A stretch of 16,086 nucleotides of DNA from Pseudomonadota bacterium (GTDB taxonomy: Bacteria; Pseudomonadota; Alphaproteobacteria; Acetobacterales; Acetobacteraceae), in the NCBI GenBank assembly GCA_021808985.1, contig JAKBAQ010000036.1, forward strand, positions 1-16,086. Reading direction: 5' to 3'. A program made the translations under genes and the position numbers. Positions within the stretch are counted from its first letter, which is position 1, and every line of letters begins with the position of its first letter. This document shows positions 7,264 to 13,485 of this stretch, in pieces. The notes under the pieces were generated by a model that searched no databases, was not told the origin of the DNA, and saw only the letters and a list, made by a program, of their open reading frames with translations.

Positions 7264-7369
7264 GCGCCCAACTTAAAGCGGCGAAGGAAGCGCCGGAACC
7301 CCCGGAATATGCAACCGAGACCTGAATGCGCGCTGGCCAGTTTATATTTGCGGGGGTTTGTTGTAGGCC
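7264..7369. promoter_or_regulatory. Divergent MFS/hisB promoter region
   Basis: This 106-bp region must carry the promoters of the MFS-C26 unit (minus) and the his cluster (plus). The best hisB -10-like element is TATATT at 7343-7348, in an AT-rich patch 21 bp before the hisB ATG; no convincing -35 is found 16-18 bp upstream. I see no His-codon leader peptide or attenuator hairpin pair. CCGG-AACC-CCGG is a minor dyad. Regulation cannot be specified. Confidence 0.3.
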
Positions 7370-7966
7370 ATGGGCATGGCACGCACATCAGAACTGAGCA
7401 GAAAGACTTCGGAAACCGATATCACCGTCCGGCTGGACCTTGATGGCGCCGGCAGGACCGACATTGCCACCGGGATTGGTTTTTTTGACCATATGCTGAA
7501 CGCCTTCGGCCGGCATGGGCTGTTTGACCTGAATGTTCACGCGGTGGGGGATTTGCATATTGATGCGCACCACACGGTGGAGGATGTGGGCATCGTGCTC
7601 GGGCAGGCGCTGGCCACGGCGCTGGATGTGAAACGCGGGATCAACCGGTTTGGCCAGGCCAGCGTGCCGATGGACGAGGCGCTGGTGGAGGCGGTGGTGG
7701 ATTTGTCCGGGCGACCGTTCGTCGCCTGGGGGGTGGGCTTTGAGCGGCCGATGCTGGGCGGCATGGATACGCAGCTGATCGAGGAATTTTTCCGCGCGCT
7801 GGCGGGGAACGGGTTGTTCAACCTGCATGTGCGCCAGTTGGCCGGGGTGAACGCGCACCATGTGGCGGAGGCCACGTTCAAGGCCGTGGCGCGGGCGCTG
7901 AAGATGGCGGTGGCGATTGATCCGCGCATGGCGGGGCAGATTCCCTCGACCAAGGGCGTGATTTAA
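7370..7966 (+). CDS. hisB: Imidazoleglycerol-phosphate dehydratase
   Basis: Mn-dependent cytosolic enzyme that dehydrates IGP to imidazole-acetol phosphate, a late step of histidine synthesis. At 198 residues it is the monofunctional form, without the phosphatase domain of enteric HisB. The metal-binding repeats are intact: TGIGFFDHML (34-43), DAHHTVEDVG (65-74) and NAHHVAEATFKA (161-172). The start could be the ATG at 7370 or the in-frame ATG at 7376; the Shine-Dalgarno is weak for both. It heads the cluster: hisH starts 5 bp after its stop. Confidence 0.97.
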   Translation: MGMARTSELSRKTSETDITVRLDLDGAGRTDIATGIGFFDHMLNAFGRHGLFDLNVHAVGDLHIDAHHTVEDVGIVLGQALATALDVKRGINRFGQASVPMDEALVEAVVDLSGRPFVAWGVGFERPMLGGMDTQLIEEFFRALAGNGLFNLHVRQLAGVNAHHVAEATFKAVARALKMAVAIDPRMAGQIPSTKGVI

Positions 7967-7971
7967 CGGGC

Positions 7972-8607
7972 ATGCTGGTCGCGGTTATCGACTATAATAG
8001 CGGGAATCTGGCCTCGGCGGCGCGCGGGCTGGCGCTGGCGGCGGCGCAGCGCGGGATTAGGGCGGATGTGCGCATTACCGCAGACCCGGATGTGGTGGCG
8101 CGGGCGGAGCGGATTGTGCTGCCAGGGCAAGGGGCGTTTGCCGATTGCGCCGCCGGGCTGGCGGGGGTGGACGGGCTGAAGGAGGCCATGTTTGCCCGCG
8201 TGGATGCGGGCGCGCCGTTTCTGGGCATTTGCGTCGGCATGCAGCTGATGGCCGAGCGCGGGCTGGAGCATGAGGTGACGCCGGGATTCGGCTGGGTGCG
8301 CGGCGAGATACGGGCGATGCCGGCACCGGGGCTGCGCCTGCCGCATATGGGCTGGAACGAGCTGATGTTCGAGCCGGGGGCGCATAAATTGCTGGAGGGC
8401 CTGCAACCGGGCGACCATGCGTATTTCGTGCATTCCTACGCGCTGAGCGGGGCGGACCCGGCGCAGCTGCTGGCCACGACCGATTATGGCGGGGCGGTGG
8501 TGGCGATGGTGGCGCATGGCAACCGGGCGGGGACGCAGTTTCATGCCGAGAAGAGCCAGCAGGTGGGGTTGCGGATTCTGGGCAATTTTCTGGAATGGAC
8601 GCCTTGA
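7972..8607 (+). CDS. hisH: Imidazole glycerol phosphate synthase, glutamine amidotransferase subunit
   Basis: Cytosolic glutaminase subunit of 211 residues that supplies ammonia to HisF in the HisF-HisH complex. The triad is present: Cys87 in LGICVGMQLM (84-93), and His191 and Glu193 in TQFHAEKSQ (188-196). The oxyanion-strand motif appears as PGQGAF (51-56). The residue between the catalytic His and Glu is Ala, where most HisH proteins have Pro (FHPEKSQ). The triad is kept, so activity is probably intact. The ATG follows hisB by 5 bp. After hisH there is a 59-bp gap before the acetyltransferase gene. Confidence 0.96.
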   Translation: MLVAVIDYNSGNLASAARGLALAAAQRGIRADVRITADPDVVARAERIVLPGQGAFADCAAGLAGVDGLKEAMFARVDAGAPFLGICVGMQLMAERGLEHEVTPGFGWVRGEIRAMPAPGLRLPHMGWNELMFEPGAHKLLEGLQPGDHAYFVHSYALSGADPAQLLATTDYGGAVVAMVAHGNRAGTQFHAEKSQQVGLRILGNFLEWTP

Positions 8608-8631
8608 GGCGCGCTTATCGTCACGGGTGAC

Positions 8632-8660
8632 TTGATTACGCGGGCCGCACGCGCGAATAG
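8632..8660 (+). promoter_or_regulatory. Possible internal promoter between hisH and the GNAT gene
   Basis: TTGATT (8632-8637) and GAATAG (8655-8660) are separated by exactly 17 bp, within the longest gap (59 bp) among the first five cluster genes. A short dyad, GTCAC-GG-GTGAC, lies just upstream (8620-8631). The -10 match is weak. If used, transcription would start near the GTG at 8667, favouring translation from the downstream ATG at 8679. Confidence 0.2.
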
Positions 8661-8666
8661 GCAGCG

Positions 8667-9212
8667 GTGAAACATGATATGCCCCCACCCGCCACGTTGA
8701 TGGCCGAACGTCTGGAACGCTTCGAGGACGAGGCGGACGTGCATGCGCTGGCCGAGGCCACGATCGCGGCGATTTTGAATGGCGGCGGGTTTGGCTGGGT
8801 GAAACCGCCCAAGGCCAGCGTGGTTGAGCAGTATTTTAAAGGCGTGGCGCTGGTGCCGGAGCGCGAGCTGATCGTGGGGCGGATGGATGGCGTGATTTAT
8901 GGCGCGATCCAGCTGGTGCGGCCCTCGCGCAACAATGAGGCGCAGGCTTTTGCCGCCACGCTGATGCATCATTTCGTGGCGCCCTATGCGCGCGGGCACG
9001 GGCTGGCGCGGCTGATGCTGCTCTGCGCCGAGGACCATGCGCTGAAATTGGGGTATCAGGTGTTGAACCTGGATGTGCGCGAGACGCAGAGCGGGGCGAT
9101 TTCGCTCTATGAGGCGTGCGGGTTCACGCGCTGGGGGACGCATCCGGCCTATGCGCGGGTGAAGGGCGCCACGGTGGCGGGGCATTTCTATTACAAGAGG
9201 CTGGGCAAATGA
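8667..9212 (+). CDS. GNAT family N-acetyltransferase embedded in the his cluster
   Basis: Cytosolic acetyl-CoA-dependent acetyltransferase of about 181 residues; the substrate is unknown. The acetyl-CoA motif A is visible as YARGHGLARLML (107-118, R-x-x-G-x-A pattern), followed by LNLDVRETQSGAISLYEACGF (133-153), the usual beta-5/alpha-4 region, and a C-terminal strand GHFYYKRL. Starts are possible at GTG 8667, ATG 8679 and ATG 8700; none has a strong Shine-Dalgarno. The stop overlaps the hisA ATG (ATGA at 9209-9212), so translation is coupled to hisA. It sits between hisH and hisA, which are usually adjacent or separated by small genes. A role in histidine metabolism is not implied by the family, only by position. 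Confidence 0.88.
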   Translation: MKHDMPPPATLMAERLERFEDEADVHALAEATIAAILNGGGFGWVKPPKASVVEQYFKGVALVPERELIVGRMDGVIYGAIQLVRPSRNNEAQAFAATLMHHFVAPYARGHGLARLMLLCAEDHALKLGYQVLNLDVRETQSGAISLYEACGFTRWGTHPAYARVKGATVAGHFYYKRLGK

Positions 9213-9940
9213 GCTTGACGCTGTATCCGGCGATAGACCTGAAGGATGGCGCCTGCGTGCGGCTGCGGCGCGGCGAGATGGACCAGGCGACGGTTTATGG
9301 CGAGGACCCGGGCGCGCAGGCCGCGGCCTGGGCGGCGGCGGGATTCGGCTGGGTGCATGTGGTGGATTTGAACGGCGCGTTCGCCGGGCGGCCGGTGAAC
9401 GGGGCGGCGGTGAAGGCGATTTTGGCGGCGGTGCGCGTGCCGGTGCAGCTGGGCGGGGGGATTCGCGACCTCGCGGGAATCGAGACCTGGCTGGATGCCG
9501 GGGTGAACCGGGTGATTCTGGGCAGCGCGGCAGCGAAAAATCCGGCGCTGGTGTTTGAGGCGTGCCGGAAATTTCCGGGACGGATCGTGGTTGGGATCGA
9601 CGCCAAGGCGGGGATGGTGGCGACCGAGGGGTGGGCTGAGACATCGAGCCTGCGGGCGGTGGATTTGGCGGCGCGGCTGCAGGATGCGGGGATTGCCGCG
9701 ATTATTTATACCGATATCGCGCGCGATGGGATGAAGACGGGGCTGAACCTGGAGGAGACCGCGGCGCTGGCCGATGCGGTGAATGTGCCGGTGATCGCCT
9801 CGGGCGGGGTTGCCGGAGTCGCGGATATTCTGGCGCTGAAGGCGGCGGCGCGGCAAAGCCCGAACCTGGATGGCGCGATATTGGGGCGAGCGCTTTATGA
9901 CGGCAGCCTGAAGCCCACCGAGGCGCTGGCCGCATGCTGA
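9209..9940 (+). CDS. hisA: ProFAR isomerase (phosphoribosylformimino-AICAR-phosphate isomerase)
   Basis: Cytosolic (beta/alpha)8-barrel enzyme of 243 residues that isomerises ProFAR to PRFAR, the substrate of HisF-HisH. The catalytic aspartates are in YPAIDLKDG (Asp10) and VGIDAKAG (Asp131). Phosphate-binding loops appear as QLGGGIRD (80-87) and the VIASGGV segment near the C-terminus; YTDIARDGM (167-175) is the second conserved Asp-Gly region. The ATG overlaps the GNAT stop by 4 bases. The hisA end overlaps the hisF start by 7 bases (ATGCTGA). Confidence 0.97.
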   Translation: MSLTLYPAIDLKDGACVRLRRGEMDQATVYGEDPGAQAAAWAAAGFGWVHVVDLNGAFAGRPVNGAAVKAILAAVRVPVQLGGGIRDLAGIETWLDAGVNRVILGSAAAKNPALVFEACRKFPGRIVVGIDAKAGMVATEGWAETSSLRAVDLAARLQDAGIAAIIYTDIARDGMKTGLNLEETAALADAVNVPVIASGGVAGVADILALKAAARQSPNLDGAILGRALYDGSLKPTEALAAC

Positions 9941-10704
9941 AACTGCGCGTGATACCCTGCCTGGACGTGAAGGACGGGCGCGTGGTGAAGGGGGTTAATT
10001 TCGTCTCGCTGCGCGATGCCGGAGACCCGGTGGAGCAGGCTGTGGTGTATGACGCCGCCGGGGCGGATGAGCTGACGTTTCTGGATATCACCGCCAGCTC
10101 CGACAACCGGGATACGATTCTCGAAGTGGTCTCGCGCACGGCGGAGAAGGTGTTTCTGCCGCTCACCGTGGGCGGGGGGATACGCAGCACCGCCGATATG
10201 CGCCGGCTGCTGCTGGCGGGGGCGGATAAATGCAGCATCAACTCCGCCGCGATCAGCCGTCCGGCGCTGGTGGCAGAGGCGGCGCGGAAATTCGGCAGCC
10301 AGTGCGTGGTGGTGGCGATTGATGCCCGGCAGTCAGGCCCTGGAAAATGGGAGGTGTTCTCGCATGGCGGGCGGACCAATACGGGGCTGGATGTGATTGA
10401 GTGGGCGAAGCAGATGGAAAGCCTGGGGGCGGGAGAGATTCTGCTGACCTCGATGGACCGCGACGGCACCGGCAAGGGGTTTGACCTGGAGCTGCTGCGG
10501 CGGGTGTGCGGCGCGGTGCGGCTGCCGGTGATCGCCTCTGGCGGTGTGGGGAGCCTGCGGCATTTCGTGGAAGGCGCGCAGACCGGGGCGAGCGGGCTGC
10601 TGGCGGCCAGCGTGTTCCATTTTGGCCAGTTCACCATCGCCGAGGTGAAGGCGGCGCTGGCGGCGGCAGGCTTGCCGGTGCGCCAGCCGCGCGCGATACT
10701 CTGA
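9934..10704 (+). CDS. hisF: Imidazole glycerol phosphate synthase, cyclase subunit
   Basis: Cytosolic (beta/alpha)8-barrel cyclase of 256 residues that uses ammonia from HisH to convert PRFAR to IGP and AICAR. The catalytic pair is present: Asp11 in IPCLDVKDGRVVKG and Asp130 in VVAIDAR. Other family motifs are TVGGGIRS (78-85), GAGEILLTSMDRDGT and IASGGVGS. It overlaps the end of hisA by 7 bases, so translation is probably coupled. Its partner hisH is three genes upstream. Length and N-terminus (MLKLRVIPCLDV) are canonical. Confidence 0.98.
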   Translation: MLKLRVIPCLDVKDGRVVKGVNFVSLRDAGDPVEQAVVYDAAGADELTFLDITASSDNRDTILEVVSRTAEKVFLPLTVGGGIRSTADMRRLLLAGADKCSINSAAISRPALVAEAARKFGSQCVVVAIDARQSGPGKWEVFSHGGRTNTGLDVIEWAKQMESLGAGEILLTSMDRDGTGKGFDLELLRRVCGAVRLPVIASGGVGSLRHFVEGAQTGASGLLAASVFHFGQFTIAEVKAALAAAGLPVRQPRAIL

Positions 10705-10731
10705 ATCCACAAGGAGTCGCAAACGCCGCCA

Positions 10732-11184
10732 ATGGCCAAGAAAGCCGCCAAAGCCACCGTCGCCGCGCCGAAGAAGAAGGATGTGGCGCGCGCCAGCGCC
10801 GCCACCATGCCGCCGCCGGTGGATGCCCCGGACGCGCGCGTGCTGGACCGGCTGTGGGCGACCGTGCTCTCGCGCAAGGATGCCAGCCCCTCGGAGAGCC
10901 ACTCGGCCAGGCTGCTGGCGCGCGGGACCGCGAAGATCGCCCAGAAATTTGGCGAGGAGGCGGTGGAATGCGTGATCGAGGCGGTGGCGGGGCATAAGCC
11001 ATCGCTCATCGCCGAGAGCGCGGATGTGCTTTACCATCTGCTCGTGCTGTGGGTGGATGCGGGCTTGCGGCCCGAGCATATATGGGCGGAATTGAGCCGC
11101 CGCGAGGGGTTGAGCGGGATTGCGGAGAAGGCGGCGCGTAAGCCTTTGGCGCTAGAGGGACTGCCGACACGAAAAATACCGTAA
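10732..11184 (+). CDS. hisE: Phosphoribosyl-ATP pyrophosphatase with basic N-terminal extension
   Basis: Hydrolyses phosphoribosyl-ATP to phosphoribosyl-AMP, the second step of histidine synthesis; MazG-like all-alpha fold with a Mg site made of acidic residues. The core motifs are SHSARLLARGTAKIAQKFG (56-74), EEAVECVIEA (75-84) and ESADVLYHLLVL (95-106). At 150 residues it is about 35-40 longer than typical stand-alone HisE: residues 1-33 form a Lys/Ala/Pro-rich tail beginning MAKKAAKATVAAPKKK. AAGGAG at 10711-10716 is 15 bp before the ATG, rather far. An internal ATG at 10807 (residue 26) would remove most of the tail but has no Shine-Dalgarno. It is monofunctional; no hisI domain is fused. 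Confidence 0.94.
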   Translation: MAKKAAKATVAAPKKKDVARASAATMPPPVDAPDARVLDRLWATVLSRKDASPSESHSARLLARGTAKIAQKFGEEAVECVIEAVAGHKPSLIAESADVLYHLLVLWVDAGLRPEHIWAELSRREGLSGIAEKAARKPLALEGLPTRKIP

Positions 11185-11249
11185 AGGTTTTTTTTGATTG
11201 GTTGGGTTTGGTGGCTGTCCCACGACCAGAATTACGTTATGGATGTGTC

Positions 11250-11612
11250 ATGAGCTATGATACCATGAATGTTTTCGCCCGGATTCTGCGCGGCGAAATA
11301 CCGTGCCAAAAACTCTATGAGGATGCGTTCGCGCTGGCGTTTAAGGATATACGGCCGGCGGCGCCGTGCCATGTGCTGGTGATCCCCAAGGGGGCGTATG
11401 TTTCCATCGCCGATTTTGGCGCGCAGGCGAGCCCGGATGAGATTACCGGATTCTTCCGCGCCGTGGCGCTGGTGGCCAAGCAGCTGGGCGTGGAGGAAAG
11501 CGGCTATAGGCTGCTCTCCAACGCGGGGCCGGACAGCCATCAGGAAGTGCCGCATTTCCATGTGCATATTCTCGCGGGGCGCAAACTCGGGCCATTGCTT
11601 AGCCCGGCATGA
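11250..11612 (+). CDS. HIT domain protein
   Basis: Histidine-triad nucleotide-binding protein of 120 residues, close to bacterial HinT-type proteins that hydrolyse nucleoside phosphoramidates or adenylated amines. The HIT signature is PHFHVHIL (101-108), with HFHVH at 102-106. The N-terminal VFARILRGEIPCQKLYED (8-25) and CHVLVIPKGAYVSIADF (40-56) are family hallmarks. I chose ATG 11250 because family proteins begin just before the F-x-x-I-x-x-G-E-I-P segment; the frame is open to 11202 but the extra residues are not family-like. It is 65 bp after hisE, with a T8 run at 11188-11195. Its stop overlaps the chrA start (ATGA), so translation is coupled to chrA. Confidence 0.92.
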   Translation: MSYDTMNVFARILRGEIPCQKLYEDAFALAFKDIRPAAPCHVLVIPKGAYVSIADFGAQASPDEITGFFRAVALVAKQLGVEESGYRLLSNAGPDSHQEVPHFHVHILAGRKLGPLLSPA

Positions 11613-12808
11613 CCCCCTCCTCCCACGAACCGAGAGGCTCCGCGCTGGAAGTGCTGGGGGCCTTTCTCGCGCTTGGGGTGACCTCGTTTGGCGGGCCGGT
11701 GGCGCATTTTGGGTATTTCCGCCGGGAGTTCGTGGAAAAACGGGCGTGGCTGAGCGAGCATGATTACTCGGGGCTGCTGGCGCTGTGCCAGTTTCTGCCG
11801 GGGCCGGCCTCCAGCCAGACGGGATTCTGCATTGGGCTGAAACGGGCCGGATGGCGGGGCGGGATGGCGGCGTGGGTGGGGTTCACCCTGCCCTCGGCGC
11901 TGCTGATGCTGGCGCTGGCGCATTGGATGGCCATGTTCCAGAACATGGCCATGGCGCGCGGGGCGCTGCACGGGCTGCAGCTGGCGGCGGTGGCGGTGGT
12001 GGCGCAGGCGGTGTGCGTGATGGCGCGCAACCTGTGCCCGGATACGCCGCGCCGGGCGCTGGCGCTGCTGGCGGCGGCGATTTTGGTGCTGCAGCCCGGC
12101 ACGGCCGGGCAGGTGGCGGTGCTGCTGATTGGCGCGGTGATTGGCCGCCTGGCGCTGGAGCAGGAGCAGCCCGCCATGGCTGACCGGCCGGCCGGGGTGA
12201 TGGCGTTGCAGACGCACCGCGCCGCGCTGCTGTGCATGCTGGCGTTCATGACGCTGCTGATGCTGGCGCTGCTGGCGCCCAAGAGCGGGGGGCTGGCGCT
12301 GTTTGGGGCGTTTTACCGCGCGGGGGCGCTGGTGTTCGGCGGCGGGCATGTGGTGCTGCCGCTGCTGCGCGACGCGGTGGTGGCGCCGGGCTGGGTTTCG
12401 CCGCAATGGTTTTTGGCCGGGTATGGCGCGGCGCAGGCCGTGCCGGGGCCGCTCTTTACCGTGGCGGCGTTTTTGGGCGCGATGGCCAGCGGCGGACCCG
12501 GTGGCATGCTGGGGGGGGCGATCGCCATTATGGCGATTTTTCTGCCGGGCCTGCTGATTGTGGCGGCCACCCTGCCCTACTGGGAGATTTTGCGGCGCAG
12601 GCGCGGGCTGGCGGCGGCGATGATGGGGGTGAATGCCGCCGTGGTGGGGCTGCTGGGGGTGGCGCTTATTAACCTGCTGACCTTGAGCACGGCGCAGAAT
12701 TTTTGGGATTTGCCGATTGCCGCCGCGGCGCTGCTGCTGCTGACCGTGGGACGGGCCAGGCCGCTGCTGGTGGTGGTGTTCTGCGCCGCCGCCGGGATGT
12801 TGTTTTAG
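11609..12808 (+). CDS. chrA: Chromate transporter ChrA, two-domain (long-chain) form
   Basis: Inner-membrane transporter of 399 residues in the CHR family; long-chain members export chromate. Two homologous CHR halves are visible, each with its Gly-rich motif: TSFGGPVAHFGYFRREFVEK (25-44) in the first and LVFGGGHVVLPLL (241-253) in the second, with QFLPGPASSQ (61-70) and QAVPGPLFTVAAF as paired downstream motifs. About 10 hydrophobic segments can be traced. Its ATG overlaps the HIT gene stop by 4 bases. It converges on the flavin-reductase gene with only 23 bp between stops and no evident terminator hairpin. Chromate as substrate is by family; sulfate or other oxyanions are possible. A perfect 12-bp inverted repeat lies inside the gene (11927-11952). 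Confidence 0.92.
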   Translation: MTPSSHEPRGSALEVLGAFLALGVTSFGGPVAHFGYFRREFVEKRAWLSEHDYSGLLALCQFLPGPASSQTGFCIGLKRAGWRGGMAAWVGFTLPSALLMLALAHWMAMFQNMAMARGALHGLQLAAVAVVAQAVCVMARNLCPDTPRRALALLAAAILVLQPGTAGQVAVLLIGAVIGRLALEQEQPAMADRPAGVMALQTHRAALLCMLAFMTLLMLALLAPKSGGLALFGAFYRAGALVFGGGHVVLPLLRDAVVAPGWVSPQWFLAGYGAAQAVPGPLFTVAAFLGAMASGGPGGMLGGAIAIMAIFLPGLLIVAATLPYWEILRRRRGLAAAMMGVNAAVVGLLGVALINLLTLSTAQNFWDLPIAAAALLLLTVGRARPLLVVVFCAAAGMLF

Positions 12809-12831
12809 GCGGGGCGTGCTGGTGGGGCGGC

Positions 12832-13452
12832 TTATTTGGGCCGGATGAGGTCCAGCCGGGTTTGGGGCTGGATTTCGGCATAGGCGGAGGCGCCGCCGGC
12901 GCGCAGGACGATGCTGGCGCCGAATGTGTCAAACTCACCGTTTTTGAGCAGGGTGTGGGCGATGTGGATGCCCACGACCTCGCCCAGCACCAGCCAGCTT
13001 GGCACCAGGACGCCGGCGGCGGATTTGAGCTGGATGATGTCAGCCAGCCGGCATTCAAAATTCACCGGGCTTTCGGCGACGCGCGGCGGGGCGACCAGGC
13101 GCGAGGGGGCTTTGCTCAGCCCGGCCAGAATGAACTCATCGGTGCCGTAGGGCGCCTGGGCGCTGGTCTGGTTCATGGCCGCGGCCAGCGGGCGGGTGGT
13201 GAGGTTCCAGACGAACGCGCCGGTCTCGCGGATGTTGCGCAGTGAATCCTTGGCGCCGATGCTGGAGAAGCCGATGATCGGCGGGTGATAGTTGAAGGCG
13301 TTGAAGAAACTGTAGGGCGCCAGATTGACCGAGCCGTCAGCCCCCTGGGTGGAGACCCAGCCGATGGGCCGGGGGCCGACGATGGCGTTGAACGGGTCAT
13401 GCGCGAGGCCGTGGCCGGAGGCGGGCTCGTAGAAATATTTCGCGGTGTCCAT
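12832..13452 (-). CDS. Flavin reductase family protein (FMN-binding split barrel)
   Basis: Probable cytosolic FMN-binding protein of 206 residues in the DIM6/NtaB flavin reductase family, which transfers electrons from NAD(P)H to flavin, often for a partner monooxygenase. Family motifs are VGPRPIGWVSTQ (25-36), NLAPYSFFNAF (43-53) and GAKDSLRNI (66-74), together forming the flavin-binding barrel. The ATG (13450-13452) has only a weak, distant AAGG upstream. It starts 33 bp after the first PAS-GGDEF gene on the same strand, so co-transcription is possible. It is convergent with chrA. A direct link to chromate, since some flavoproteins reduce chromate, is only speculation. Confidence 0.88.
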   Translation of the reverse strand: MDTAKYFYEPASGHGLAHDPFNAIVGPRPIGWVSTQGADGSVNLAPYSFFNAFNYHPPIIGFSSIGAKDSLRNIRETGAFVWNLTTRPLAAAMNQTSAQAPYGTDEFILAGLSKAPSRLVAPPRVAESPVNFECRLADIIQLKSAAGVLVPSWLVLGEVVGIHIAHTLLKNGEFDTFGASIVLRAGGASAYAEIQPQTRLDLIRPK

Positions 13453-13485
13453 GCCATGCAGCTTATGCCTTGGCGGGGGCGCCGA

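Noticed and set aside
7264..7369. A his attenuator with a His-rich leader peptide before hisB
   Set aside because: No run of His codons, no small ORF with a ribosome site, and no alternative hairpin pair in this region.
6259..7443. Open frame of 394 codons on the plus strand across the MFS gene and hisB start
   Set aside because: It is antisense to a clear Bcr/CflA gene and overlaps hisB in another frame. The product is Gly/Glu/Ala-rich and shows no domain.
8541..9644. Open frame of 367 codons on the minus strand across hisH, GNAT and hisA
   Set aside because: It crosses three recognised plus-strand genes and begins in a Pro/Arg/Ser-rich, non-protein-like region.
11150..11196. Rho-independent terminator after hisE, suggested by a T8 run
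   Set aside because: No stable GC stem lies directly upstream of the T-run; only a loose CCTTT/AAAGG match was found.
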